DNA of 64,000 nt from Bacteroidales bacterium. GTDB lineage: Bacteria > Bacteroidota > Bacteroidia > Bacteroidales > Paludibacteraceae. The notes under the pieces were generated by a model. The model did not search any database, had not been told where the DNA came from, and saw nothing but the letters and a program-made list of their open reading frames with translations. The DNA lies in contig JAATGT010000183.1 of assembly GCA_015654525.1 (NCBI GenBank), positions 25,705-89,704 on the forward strand. Reading direction: 5' to 3'. The translations under genes and the position numbers were made by a program. Positions 1 through 10,391 of the stretch are shown one piece after another; position 1 is the stretch's first letter, and every line of letters begins with the position of its first letter.

Positions 1-213
1 TCGGGAGTAACCAATGGCATTCAGTTCTGGGGGAACAGTTTTGTAGCCGGACCGCAAGGTGAACTACTCGCTCGGGCTTCAAACAGGAATGACGAAAACA
101 TTATGCTGGATATAGATCTTTCACGCACCGAAACGGTTCGCCGCATGTGGCCTTTTTTCAGGGACAGAAGAATTGATGCATTTGGTGATATCGCTAAAAG
201 GTGGAGAGAATAA
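1..213 (+). CDS. C-terminal part of a carbon-nitrogen hydrolase, probably N-carbamoylputrescine amidase (truncated by window edge)
   Basis: Frame 1 reads SGVTNGIQFWGNSFVAGPQGELLARASNRNDENIMLDIDLSRTETVRRMWPFFRDRRIDAFGDIAKRWRE*, typical of the AguB/nitrilase C-terminus. Confidence 0.8.
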   Translation, partial: SGVTNGIQFWGNSFVAGPQGELLARASNRNDENIMLDIDLSRTETVRRMWPFFRDRRIDAFGDIAKRWRE

Positions 214-327
214 TTTTGTCAACGGCATTATAAGCTGCGCACTATTACTCCCTACGGTCGTGATAGTTCCCTGCGGCGATGTTAATTATTATCCGCTCCT
301 TTCGTAACAATGTGGACCATAAAATAA

Positions 328-366
328 ATACGGGTTTCAGAAGCACTAAACTTCTGAAACCCGTAT
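328..366. terminator. Hairpin terminator between convergent genes
   Basis: Perfect 16-bp arms ATACGGGTTTCAGAAG / CTTCTGAAACCCGTAT. Confidence 0.75.
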
Positions 367-392
367 TCTGTATAAGTCCCGATTGAGAGCGG

Positions 393-2783
393 TTAGAAAT
401 TAGGAAGTTTAAAACCTCCTTCTTCAAGTTGCTGTTCTACATTCCGTTTTTGTTTCTCTATGCTTTTTCCTATTTTAAAATTATAGCTATAAGCCACTGC
501 AAAAGCTACCTGTGCCTTCATATAAGTATCCGTTCGTTGATAGAGACTACTGTTTTGTACAGTGGCCTTGCTATTAAAAAACTTACTGGAAAAGGGATTA
601 AATGACAACAAAGTCAGCGAACTATTATTCTTGAACTGCTTAATAAGCCCCACCAAATAAAAAGGAGACATTTTTGTTTCTGTTTGTCCGTCCAACACCG
701 GGCCACTTACCTGAAACATCGAAATCACTTTCAGATCCAACGGCAGCGGAGCCATCACAAAAGAGTTCCAGTTCCAGCTTCGTTGATTGGTTGCTGTTAT
801 CTGATCCAGATAGCTGTTTATATGATTAAATGAATATCGGAAATTAGAATTAAACATCACCTTACCTATTTGCGAGTTTAAAGACAAAGCCCCTCCTGCT
901 TCGTAACCATTGGATACATTAGCAGGTGCACTTTCAAATACCTTGGTAGTACCGACCTGATTAACGATGGTTTGAATTAATCCCGTTTTATACTCGTAGA
1001 AAAGCTGTGGAGCCAAATTTACCGTCACTTTACTTACTGTAACCTTTACGTTGTAAGTAAACTGAAAATTATCCCGGTAGGCCGGCTTCAGATTCGTATT
1101 TCCATGGCTCACCGTCTGGCTGTCCACTTGACTCACAAAAGGATTCAATTGCGAAGCACTAGGTCTGATCACTCTACGGGAATAAGCAAGCTTAATGCTG
1201 TTATTATCGTCGAACTTAAGTGAAGCATTGGCATAAGGCAACGGAGAGAAATAATCGCTCTTTGCTGTTGAGTTAATCACTACGTGTGATGTTTCAAAGC
1301 GCGAGCCCAGCTTAATACTACCCTTCTTAAAGTTACGTGACAGCTCGGCATATCCACCCATGCGTAAATCGGAATAATCCAAATTCGGAGACTGAGTGAG
1401 AGAGCTTGTATTATCAATTTTATACTTATTGAAATTGCCACTCAAACCGGCATTCAGCGAAAAGACACTATCGAAAGGTAAAGTGTAGTTTGCCTGCCCC
1501 GAAAGAGTTTGCGTTTTGGTTTTACTCTTTTCTCTCAACCAGGCACCAACAGAAGTTACAACTGTATCAATCGGATTAAAATTGTTGGTTTGATAATCAG
1601 TCGTTGAATTATTATCCAAACTATTGAAATAGCTTAACTCCACTTCGTAACCATGCTGGGTCTTTTTATCAAACTTATGTTTGTAAAAGAGCGACGATGT
1701 CAGTCCATCATTATTTGTTTTCGCATTGCTCAAAGTCCGGGAAATACTGTTCATAACACTGTTTGAACTATTGTAATTCCAGCTATCGGTATTATTTTTA
1801 GATCCGTTGCCATTATACGATACATTCAGGTTCAGGTTATTCATTTCATCAGGATCGTAAATAAGACCGAAATTGACGTTTCGGTTATTACCCTTCATAA
1901 GCAGATCACTATTCCGTTGTAATTGATTTGCTCCGGCTATACGGGTCATATCTGTGTTGATATTAAAATCCTGAACCATACCGGTAGCAGCCACATAATA
2001 CGATATTTTTTCTAAGCCATAGTCCAGACTTACGTTTCCCCGACCCATATAAGCATCCGACCCGACAGGCAATGCCATCACGTTTACCGTCCCTTTCAGA
2101 CCATATTTCATGGCCGGATTCGTTACAACATTGATTACCGCATCTACATCAGCATCATATTTTCCGGAAGGACTGGTAATCACTTCCATTTTGGCTATCT
2201 GCGACGGGTGCAGTCTCTTCAGATATTCCTTATCACGCGTTACTCCGTCTACTTCAATTCTTACATTCGATTTTCCATTCACCGTGATGTTCTCATTCAA
2301 ATAATCGACTTTTATGGAAGGAACTTTCCGTATTACATCCAATCCATCGGTCGAAGTTTTTCGAATGCCGTCAGGAATTCCGTAAATAGTCCGGTCACCC
2401 AGTTCGGTTACCTTTACTTTAGTTCCGTTTACTACTACTTCTTTAAAGTTGAAGGTCATAGGTTCTAAAGTTATAGATCCCATATTATTAATCATCCCTT
2501 TCTTTTTAGAAGGCACAGGCAGTAAGGTGGTTTTGTATGCCAGATGTTTTACTCTTACACAATACGTTCTGGCTGTGTCGGCTCTGTAAAAGAGAAAAAC
2601 TCCCTCCGAGCTGGTTTTTGCTGTTTCAATGGCATTACTATCCGGCAACTGTAACAGCTCAACCCCGGCACCATCTACCGGTTTGGATGTTTCTTTATCA
2701 GTAAGGCTTCCGGTTATTACCTGTCGCGCATGAATATTCACCGCTACCAGACATAACAAGGCCAGGAAAATTTTAGTTTTCAT
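393..2783 (-). CDS. TonB-dependent receptor-like outer membrane beta-barrel protein with N-terminal carboxypeptidase-regulatory-like domain
   Basis: 796 aa, signal peptide, plug region (GLDVIRKVPSIKVD...NGKSNVRIEVDGV) and beta-barrel repeats. Confidence 0.85.
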   Translation of the reverse strand: MKTKIFLALLCLVAVNIHARQVITGSLTDKETSKPVDGAGVELLQLPDSNAIETAKTSSEGVFLFYRADTARTYCVRVKHLAYKTTLLPVPSKKKGMINNMGSITLEPMTFNFKEVVVNGTKVKVTELGDRTIYGIPDGIRKTSTDGLDVIRKVPSIKVDYLNENITVNGKSNVRIEVDGVTRDKEYLKRLHPSQIAKMEVITSPSGKYDADVDAVINVVTNPAMKYGLKGTVNVMALPVGSDAYMGRGNVSLDYGLEKISYYVAATGMVQDFNINTDMTRIAGANQLQRNSDLLMKGNNRNVNFGLIYDPDEMNNLNLNVSYNGNGSKNNTDSWNYNSSNSVMNSISRTLSNAKTNNDGLTSSLFYKHKFDKKTQHGYEVELSYFNSLDNNSTTDYQTNNFNPIDTVVTSVGAWLREKSKTKTQTLSGQANYTLPFDSVFSLNAGLSGNFNKYKIDNTSSLTQSPNLDYSDLRMGGYAELSRNFKKGSIKLGSRFETSHVVINSTAKSDYFSPLPYANASLKFDDNNSIKLAYSRRVIRPSASQLNPFVSQVDSQTVSHGNTNLKPAYRDNFQFTYNVKVTVSKVTVNLAPQLFYEYKTGLIQTIVNQVGTTKVFESAPANVSNGYEAGGALSLNSQIGKVMFNSNFRYSFNHINSYLDQITATNQRSWNWNSFVMAPLPLDLKVISMFQVSGPVLDGQTETKMSPFYLVGLIKQFKNNSSLTLLSFNPFSSKFFNSKATVQNSSLYQRTDTYMKAQVAFAVAYSYNFKIGKSIEKQKRNVEQQLEEGGFKLPNF

Positions 2784-2816
2784 TCAATATCGATTATTTA
2801 CAATAAACTAAAGTGA

Positions 2817-3719
2817 CTATTTAATCATGATTGTCTCCGATTCCGAATCCAGCTGCATTTTCATTTCTGAATTATTCGCTTTCACGGTCATAGTTCCTTC
2901 AATATGTCCTTTTGCAGTATTTTTCAACATCAGGCCAGTGACCACATCAACCGTTCCATCGGCAGTCATAGTACCTTTCAGGTTTTGAGTCATCTGAGCA
3001 GCAGGATCATTAGAAGGTAAAGACTCAATTTCTGACTTACCGGAAACAGTAGCCACATTGCTTGCTATACCTTTTAAAGTAAATGTATTCAACGATAATA
3101 AAGTAGCATTGTTTGCCGACAAGCTATAAGTGCTTTCCCAAGTATCTCCGGTTTTTACCGCTTTTTCGGGTAAATAAGCAAACAAAGGTTCGATACGGGT
3201 TCTGATAGCCGATTCCTGAATAAGGGCATCAGCCACCATTTTTGCCTGATCTCTTTTGCCAGCAGGAATAGAATCCAATACAAACAACACACGATCTTTA
3301 AACTTCGGATAATTTACAAAATCAATAAACTTACCGGCTGTAGAGATTTTTGCAACAATCGTGGAAGTACTTATTTTATTCATGATTCTTTCCATAGGAT
3401 CATTCATATTGGGTTTAGCTGAATTAGTTTCCTTGTTACCCATAGGCGAATTGCTTTTTGAAGCAATAGTATCAAACTTTAATTCAACATCCATGATGTC
3501 GTTTTCTTGTTTAAGCACTTTGTAAGTAACAACATTGTTGGAGAAAACATCAATATTAAACTGTTGTCCTGCAGCATCAATTTTTACAGTTTGTTTGCTG
3601 GTACTTTTGGCGGTATACACTTTGCCTTTTTCAAGATTCAGTTTTAGTGTTACCGGAGCTTGTGCCATCAACGAAATGCCCAGTAAGGCAAAAAAAACGG
3701 ATAAGAATACTTTTTTCAT
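2817..3719 (-). CDS. Secreted DUF6263-like protein
   Basis: 300 aa with signal peptide; LNLEKGKVYTAKSTSKQTVK...GTMTADGTVDVVTGLML pattern. Confidence 0.6.
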   Translation of the reverse strand: MKKVFLSVFFALLGISLMAQAPVTLKLNLEKGKVYTAKSTSKQTVKIDAAGQQFNIDVFSNNVVTYKVLKQENDIMDVELKFDTIASKSNSPMGNKETNSAKPNMNDPMERIMNKISTSTIVAKISTAGKFIDFVNYPKFKDRVLFVLDSIPAGKRDQAKMVADALIQESAIRTRIEPLFAYLPEKAVKTGDTWESTYSLSANNATLLSLNTFTLKGIASNVATVSGKSEIESLPSNDPAAQMTQNLKGTMTADGTVDVVTGLMLKNTAKGHIEGTMTVKANNSEMKMQLDSESETIMIK

Positions 3720-4025
3720 TTTGTAAAATAGATTAGTGAATTGTATTTAGGGAATTAAATTTATATAAGTGTATGGCAATATCAATTACGGCACAAACAT
3801 ACTTATTTTTATAGTACCATGCAATACATAGTACTGTATTGCCACTATAGAAATAGACATAAATTACATTAAACTAAACATAATTAGAGAATTAATTCAA
3901 TTTACAGTATTTTATAATTAATATTATTTAACCGTATATGAATGTAAATTACCGATAGGACTTAAAATGAGATTGCCACACTATGCAACCAGCACATCAT
4001 CTACTAACTACATGTCCTGAAAAAT

Positions 4026-4063
4026 AAAAACCGTTTCCGGAACAATTTCCGAAAACGGTTTTT
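4026..4063. terminator. Hairpin terminator downstream of the SPFH gene
   Basis: AAAAACCGTTTCCGGAACAATTTCCGAAAACGGTTTTT inverted repeat flanked by A/T runs. Confidence 0.7.
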
Positions 4064-4076
4064 AAAGAAGACTTAT

Positions 4077-5006
4077 TTATTCAGCTTTATCGCTCATTTT
4101 CATCATGCCCATCATTTGGTTGATTGTTTTTGTCATACCATCGGTGGAACCATCCAGAAAAATCACATTACCTTTACCTGTTTCGCCAAAATGCTTAATG
4201 GCTTCGGTCCACATACTGAACAACAAAAATGAAGCATCCAGATCGGCATCAGTCATTTCCTTAGCAGCTTGTGCCATACCTTTGGCCACTTCTTCGCGGA
4301 ACAACGCAATACCTTGTCCACGTTGTTGTGCAGCTTCTTTTTCGGCCAGAGCTGAAATCTTGATAGCATTACCTTCAGCTTCAGCAGCTTTTGTTTTGGT
4401 AATCAACAAAGCTTGTCCTTCATTTTCGGCAGCAGCTTTCAGGTTGTTCGAAGCCACAACACGCGACATGGATTTGATGATCTCTTCGTCGAACGTAATA
4501 TCATTCAGTTGAATATCAATCATATGATAACCCCATTGTTCTAAGGTATCATCCAGATGTTTTTTTACTTCCTGAATAATTTCGGTACGAAGGCTCAGAA
4601 TTTCAGCCTGCTTTTTAGTAGCCACAAAACTACGAATGGTACCTTCAATGGTACGAATCAGTGCCTGCATAAAGTTTCGGTCATCCACAAACTTAAAAGC
4701 CACGTTTTTAATGGTTTCGTCAGCCTGATTAAATACGGCATAAAGCAACATAGCTTTAAAATACACATTAGCCTGATCCTGAGTTACTGCCTGAAATTCG
4801 AGTTCTACCGAACGATTCTGAATAGAGATACGTTTATGAACCATTTCAATAAACGGAATCTTAAAGTTTAGCCCAGGAGGCATAATACGACGATATTTAC
4901 CAAAAACAGTGATAACGGCTACACTACCCTGATTAACAGTTACAAGCCCTGAAGCAATGAACAGCAATATCAATACTCCAATAATAATAAAAGGAATTGA
5001 AATCAT
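4077..5006 (-). CDS. SPFH/band 7 (stomatin/prohibitin-like) membrane protein
   Basis: N-terminal TM, VNQGSVAVITVFGKYRRIMPPGLNFKIPFIE, and AEAEGNAIKISALAEKEAAQQRGQGIA. Confidence 0.9.
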   Translation of the reverse strand: MISIPFIIIGVLILLFIASGLVTVNQGSVAVITVFGKYRRIMPPGLNFKIPFIEMVHKRISIQNRSVELEFQAVTQDQANVYFKAMLLYAVFNQADETIKNVAFKFVDDRNFMQALIRTIEGTIRSFVATKKQAEILSLRTEIIQEVKKHLDDTLEQWGYHMIDIQLNDITFDEEIIKSMSRVVASNNLKAAAENEGQALLITKTKAAEAEGNAIKISALAEKEAAQQRGQGIALFREEVAKGMAQAAKEMTDADLDASFLLFSMWTEAIKHFGETGKGNVIFLDGSTDGMTKTINQMMGMMKMSDKAE

Positions 5007-5396
5007 TTGATGTAATTTTTAAATAATTAATAGCTTATTTTTCGGAAACTTAGTTTGTTTACTGACAACAAATGTCGCAGCAAAAATACATATTATATTG
5101 ATACAATTAACTTTTTTAGGAAAAAATCTTTAATTCAAAGCCTACTTTCGGCAAAAATAAGTCTTTTGTATGTAAAACAAAGATTTTGATAAGCTTACAA
5201 CGATTGTAGCTAGAAGGAAAATGGAAGGGATTGAAATTACTCCTGTTTGTCCCGATAAATCAGAATATCAATAGATGATATTGAACCAACATTACTTTGT
5301 ATGGATATGGATATAAAGCTTCTAAAAACTATGGAAAACAACTTATCCTCTGCCCACACTACTTCTGCAATTTTCGTTCAATTCTATGCCATTATC

Positions 5397-6026
5397 TCAC
5401 AACACATAACTTTTTATCACATCACTCCAGATACGGGCAGGGTCAGTACGCGCTGCGGCTATGCGAAAGCAGTATTCCTGTCCGCTAATCAGCCCTTCAA
5501 TAAGAATTTTTCGTCGGGAACTGGTCACTTGTATCCATACACTATCCGGTCTCTGCGGAGACAGGCAATATTCTACAACATAAAACAGCGCACGTTTTAC
5601 AACGTCGCAACTAATATACAGACTCCCTTTGGAATCGCCCACTTGCAGCTTCACGTTGGTGGGTCTTTCCAGCGGCCCTACACGCGAAGCCCTGAAATGC
5701 ACCGAAAAACCGGCACTATACACTATAGCTGCATTCCCTTTACAAGCTTGCTGGACATAGATGGACATATTTTGCAGACTATCCTCCAATTTCTTGCGCG
5801 CGTCTTTTTTGACTATCGTATCTACCCTCGATCTGTCCTGCAAATTGCTCACACACACTTCAAAGTCAGCAACATTGATCTTTAAGTCGGCAATTAAATC
5901 TGCCGCATTCGGAAAATTCGGATTATCAACCATCCTTTCCAATACCGAAGAAGCAAATAACGCCAGCTCAAGATCCTTGTATTTGGCCGGAGCAAAATTC
6001 TTTGACACAATAACTTTTCTTATCAT
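5397..6026 (-). CDS. Small protein with N-terminal helical region and C-terminal fibronectin type III-like domain
   Basis: 209 aa; C-terminus ...PTNVKLQVGDSKGSLYISCDVVKRALFYVVEY...LIEGLISGQEYCFRIAAARTDPARIWSDV is FN3-like. Confidence 0.6.
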   Translation of the reverse strand: MIRKVIVSKNFAPAKYKDLELALFASSVLERMVDNPNFPNAADLIADLKINVADFEVCVSNLQDRSRVDTIVKKDARKKLEDSLQNMSIYVQQACKGNAAIVYSAGFSVHFRASRVGPLERPTNVKLQVGDSKGSLYISCDVVKRALFYVVEYCLSPQRPDSVWIQVTSSRRKILIEGLISGQEYCFRIAAARTDPARIWSDVIKSYVL

Positions 6027-6073
6027 ACCAGTCCTATTTTAAGATTAAACCCTTCGATATAAAATTGATTCGT

Positions 6074-6520
6074 AAAACTAGACAAACAACGGATTGCTGA
6101 CACAAAACAGGGCAATCGTTTAGTTGAATACCCCTTTTGCCTGTTCTATTCCAGCATTATTTGAAACAAACCGGCTCTTATTGATCTAAAACAGGGCATT
6201 ATACTAAAATAATACGTCGTTCATGTACCATTCCGGTCTGTTAGTGTGAAACAATACGCAATCTTTCATATACAACAGCATATTATTCATAAATAATAAA
6301 TTATTTTTCATTATAAACAGAATATTTCTTATGAATAACAGAATAGAATGGATATAAAATAGCCTATTATTTTGAGAGAATAAAGCAAAAATTGAAAAGT
6401 ATGCTTCAGTGGTTGAAGCTAATACGGCAGAATAAACAGAAAAGGGTTGTATAGTGGAATGAAACAAAAGATTAGAAACAAAAGAGAAAGTATTACAGAT
6501 ACAAAACACAACCGAAAGGG
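6074..6520. repeat. Degenerate tandem array of ~21-bp units (array 1), about 20 units
   Basis: Consecutive 21-mers: TTCATATACAACAGCATATTA / TTCATAAATAATAAATTATTT / TTCATTATAAACAGAATATTT / CTTATGAATAACAGAATAGAA / TGGATATAAAATAGCCTATTA; occasional 18- and 24-mers. Confidence 0.75.
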
Positions 6521-6813
6521 AAAGAAAAAAGCCGTTTTAATCAACTAAATACGTAGAAGAATATAATTTTGATCTATAAAAATGCGCTTTACATCTCTTA
6601 AAAATTGAATGGATACCGCTTCTTTGCCATTTTCTCCGAATGTTTCTACATGTCAACGGACAAACACTTAACATCACCATTTTAGTTGCCAGAAATAAAT
6701 AACTTGTTTTTATACAAAATCGTTGTTGGCAATTTTTTGCAGAAGAAGTTATCAATATCCGGTAACCCCTTGTGGACAGGTCAAAAATTCGCGCTTCAGA
6801 GTACGCTATTTTC

Positions 6814-7710
6814 TCAGAAACTGACTTGTTTCAGAATACTTTCCACGTCTTCTTTGCTTATTCGTTCAAAATGGCTTTCGATGGGTGTGATAAAGATGCC
6901 GCACATCTCCACGGTAGCCGGACTAACCAGTAATTGTTGGTCACCCTCAGCACTATATTGCCAGGGGCGAAAAGCTTTGCGGGGAAGCACGAAAGTAAAC
7001 CATTTATCTTCCTCGAAGGTGCAAACGATATTCATCATGGGTTCCTCATTTTCATTAGTTGAGTAATGAGTGTATAACTTTTCAAACGAATCTCTGGCAC
7101 TTTCAATATCAGTGGACTCAATGCAATAAACAGTGCGCAGGTAGTTGTTGAAGCTGAAAAGCTGAAAGGTTTCCGATTCAACCAATAGCAGAGCATGGGT
7201 ATCTTTCAGTCGCTTATAATCATTTACCAACGGCAGAAAATCCTTCGTTCCGGCCTGAAAGTGCAGGTGGTCGGGAGCCGAAGCACCACATCGGGGACCG
7301 TTATAAAAAACGAGATAATTGTCCAACACCCGGGCCAGTTCCAGCATGTCTGCAAAGTAAGGTTTTATTTGCTGGTTGATATGCTCCTTATGCGGAATGG
7401 TAAAGTGTTCGGGGAAGATCGGGAAGGGATTTACCAGAATTTCGTAATTGCCAAACTCCAGGGCCCGTTGTTCGGCAGGTCGGTTAGCAGCACATAAAAA
7501 GCACTTACGCTCGGCAATCGTTTTGGCATCTACCTTAGCTCCCGATGAAACAATACGTGCCGGATTAAACTGCACGTTGACCTCGAAATCGCCAAAGGAA
7601 AATGATTTGGTACGAACTCCGGCAAGATTAGAATACGATTCCTTTGCCTGTGCCCAGTTTGTTGTTTGATCTTGGAAAAGTGTGTTTGTCAACTGATTCA
7701 GATTACCCAT
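6814..7710 (-). CDS. DUF4922 domain-containing protein (HIT/GalT-like fold)
   Basis: 298 aa; AERKCFLCAANRPAEQ...ILVNPFPIFPEHFTIPHKEH...GPRCGASAPDHLHFQAG. Confidence 0.8.
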   Translation of the reverse strand: MGNLNQLTNTLFQDQTTNWAQAKESYSNLAGVRTKSFSFGDFEVNVQFNPARIVSSGAKVDAKTIAERKCFLCAANRPAEQRALEFGNYEILVNPFPIFPEHFTIPHKEHINQQIKPYFADMLELARVLDNYLVFYNGPRCGASAPDHLHFQAGTKDFLPLVNDYKRLKDTHALLLVESETFQLFSFNNYLRTVYCIESTDIESARDSFEKLYTHYSTNENEEPMMNIVCTFEEDKWFTFVLPRKAFRPWQYSAEGDQQLLVSPATVEMCGIFITPIESHFERISKEDVESILKQVSF

Positions 7711-7765
7711 GTATATATTTTGTAAAATGTTTTACTGATTATTTCAAATTAAAAACAGATTTATA

Positions 7766-7834
7766 TATCTTTGCATCAACATGCTTGCCCCCCTTCCCAT
7801 AAGAACAGGGCGCTTAGGGTAAGCCTTTTTTATT
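7766..7834 (+). ncRNA. Candidate short transcription unit (promoter plus ~60-nt RNA plus terminator)
   Basis: TATCTTTG (-7-like) at 7766-7773, then hairpin GGCGCTTAGGGTAAGCC followed by TTTTTTATTT; no + strand gene here. Confidence 0.3.
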
Positions 7835-7868
7835 TAAACTTTTCTCCCCTTTAGGGGTTGGGGGTCTT

Positions 7869-9350
7869 TTATTTGTTTCTCCTTGCCTTCAATTCCACCG
7901 TCCGTATCTTATCCTTGTATAAGTTGTGTCCGTTCATTTTCACCACATCCAGTGATGCATCGGAGTTTTCGTCCCAGCGTCGGCAAAGGTAAAGCGAAGT
8001 ATAAATACGCCCAATCTGATATTCGCGACTAATGCGCAGACCGAGTGCATAATCTTCGCCATAGCTCGTGTTTGGTACTTTTATGTCGCGTAGTACGGGA
8101 GTATAAAAGGCGCGTGGTGCACCCAGTCCATTAATGCGCAATGCATTGTTTCTTCCGTTTTCGGGTGTCCATTCTTTGTGGTCAATCAGTCCGGGAGCAA
8201 TGGTCTCCATGGCAAAGTTGGTCATGGTGTACGACCCGATAACCATGGCGCAGTTTTGCTCGTAAAAAGCATCGACTATGGTTTGCAGGGTGTTTTCATC
8301 CTGATATACATCGTCACTGTCCAACTGTACGGCAAATTTTCCACAAAGAGCCGAATGTACTCCTTCGTTCCAGCAACCACCGATGCCCAGATCGTTGCGG
8401 TTCGGAATCAGGTGAACGACGCGACTGTCCAGCTTGGCATATTTCTCAATCAATTCTGATGTCCCGTCGGTAGAAAAGTTATCAATAATAATCAGGTTGA
8501 AGTCAAAGGCGGTTTTCTGCATCAATACCGACTTGATGGCATCTTCCACCGTTTTTACCCGATTGCGAATAGGAATAATCACCGAGGCCGCTACCGGAAA
8601 ATTGCTTTCGTTGAATGCTATTGTTTTGAATTCCGGAGTCAGATAAGCTCCAATCTTCTTTAGATGGTCGGTGCAGGCGGCTTCCATTTCCAGTTGTACG
8701 GAACGATTCTTCGGATCTACATAATCAAACTGTTTCTCCCCGCTTTTACGTGTATCATATTCTACTTCCGAATACAGGTATTCGTTGATGTGAACCAATT
8801 CGGCCTGTTGCGACACTTTTAGGCGGAGGTTATACAAACATGCAAATTGATAGTTCACAGAGGTTTCAGCTACGGCTTTTTTCAACGATTCGGAACGGAA
8901 GAAAAGTACCGATCCGAAATTAAAATCGTCGCGCAAACTACCTTCCTGATAATCGATAACGGGACAAGCGGAGCGAACACCGTCTTTAATCTCATAATAA
9001 TCCGAATAAACCAGTCCGGCCTGCGTGTCGCGGGCAATATGACAAAACCGTTCGATGGCAAACTGACCCAGCTCAAGGGTAGTATCTTTTGTGTAAATAA
9101 ACGAATAATCGGTGTCGGCTTTTTCTGCAATTTTCCGGATGGTTTCCGAGCTTTGCATTGAGTCGATTTCCAAGGTTTGGCACCCATCTAGTTGGATGTT
9201 GTTTCCACTTTTTACAAGCAGATAAATAGTCTGAACGAGCGAAGATTGTTTGATTTGTTCAACGGTCTTAAGAGTCTCGGCGGCGTTATTGCAGGTTAGA
9301 AAGCAATTGATTTGTTTCATGTTTGTTGAGTAGTTGTTTTCAGTTGTCAA
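7869..9350 (-). CDS. Family 2 glycosyltransferase
   Basis: 493 aa; VAASVIIPIRNRVKTVEDAIKSVLMQ...FNLIIIDNFSTDGT...VQLDSDDVYQ. Confidence 0.9.
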   Translation of the reverse strand: MTTENNYSTNMKQINCFLTCNNAAETLKTVEQIKQSSLVQTIYLLVKSGNNIQLDGCQTLEIDSMQSSETIRKIAEKADTDYSFIYTKDTTLELGQFAIERFCHIARDTQAGLVYSDYYEIKDGVRSACPVIDYQEGSLRDDFNFGSVLFFRSESLKKAVAETSVNYQFACLYNLRLKVSQQAELVHINEYLYSEVEYDTRKSGEKQFDYVDPKNRSVQLEMEAACTDHLKKIGAYLTPEFKTIAFNESNFPVAASVIIPIRNRVKTVEDAIKSVLMQKTAFDFNLIIIDNFSTDGTSELIEKYAKLDSRVVHLIPNRNDLGIGGCWNEGVHSALCGKFAVQLDSDDVYQDENTLQTIVDAFYEQNCAMVIGSYTMTNFAMETIAPGLIDHKEWTPENGRNNALRINGLGAPRAFYTPVLRDIKVPNTSYGEDYALGLRISREYQIGRIYTSLYLCRRWDENSDASLDVVKMNGHNLYKDKIRTVELKARRNK

Positions 9351-9412
9351 AAATACGACTAAATTTTAAATTTCCATTGAAAAAGGAATCCTGTTCTTAT
9401 GAAAATATATTC

Positions 9413-9420
9413 TATCTTTG
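9413..9420 (+). promoter_or_regulatory. Bacteroidota-type -7 element upstream of GlcNAc-kinase/murQ pair
   Basis: TATCTTTG matching TAnnTTTG about 28 bp upstream of the start codon. Confidence 0.5.
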
Positions 9421-9447
9421 TATTGTTATAAGTAAAATATTAATGGA

Positions 9448-10329
9448 ATGATAGATAACAAACTAACTTCAAAGTCCCCTTTAGGGGATTCAGGGGTCAT
9501 TTTAATAGCCGATAGTGGTTCTACCAAAACACACTGGTGTGTGGTGTCGGGCGGAATAATAAAAAGTGAGATTTCTACAGATGGCATTAATCCGTTTTAT
9601 CAAACTGACATGGAAATCATTGCTTTGCTCGAATCTCAACTCGTTCCGAACTTAGCAAACGAAGAAATAGAACAAATTTATTTTTATGGTGCAGGCTGTT
9701 CGTTTCCTGATAAAAAGATATTGGTAAGTAGGGCATTGGTTCGTTTTTTCGGAAATGCAATCATTGATATTCAAAGTGATTTGCTGGGCGCCGCCCGGTC
9801 GCTATTCCAACACGAAAAAGGCATTGCATGCATACTTGGTACCGGTTCCAATTCCTGTTTCTACGACGGAGTTGAAATTACACAAAATGTATCGCCGTTG
9901 GGTTTTATTTTGGGTGATGAAGGCAGCGGGGCTGTACTTGGAAAACTCTTTATAGCCGATTGCCTGAAAAATCAAATGCCCGAATGGATTGCCGAAAAAT
10001 TGTTGGACGAATATGAACTGACACCTGCCATTATCATGGACAACATATACAAAAAGCCTTTCCCCAATCGCTTTTTGGCCAAATTCACTCCATTTATCCT
10101 CGAACATATTGAAGAACCCGCTATTTTTAATCTGGTATACGATAGTTTTGATGCTTTCTTTATTCGCAATGTGATGCAATATCCGTTGGAAAACGTGCAA
10201 GTTGGATTTATTGGTTCTATAGCTCATTATTTCCGCCATACCCTCGAAATTGTAGCATCTGAACGGGGTATTATGCTATCGGAAATTGTACAAGAGCCAA
10301 TGGAAGGGCTGGTGAGGTTTCATACATAA
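9448..10329 (+). CDS. BadF/BadG/BcrA/BcrD-type N-acetylglucosamine kinase-like ATPase
   Basis: LIADSGSTKTHWCVV phosphate loop, GTGSNSCFYDG, GFILGDEGSGAVLGK. Confidence 0.88.
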   Translation: MIDNKLTSKSPLGDSGVILIADSGSTKTHWCVVSGGIIKSEISTDGINPFYQTDMEIIALLESQLVPNLANEEIEQIYFYGAGCSFPDKKILVSRALVRFFGNAIIDIQSDLLGAARSLFQHEKGIACILGTGSNSCFYDGVEITQNVSPLGFILGDEGSGAVLGKLFIADCLKNQMPEWIAEKLLDEYELTPAIIMDNIYKKPFPNRFLAKFTPFILEHIEEPAIFNLVYDSFDAFFIRNVMQYPLENVQVGFIGSIAHYFRHTLEIVASERGIMLSEIVQEPMEGLVRFHT

Positions 10330-10391
10330 ATAACCCCTAACCCCTAAAGGGGAATAAAGAAAGACCCCCGACCCCTAAAAGGGAGAAAAAA

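Noticed and set aside
6204-6509. ORF-track protein of 101 aa as a real gene
   Set aside because: It lies within repeat array 1, and its heptad sequence is explained by the 21-bp period.
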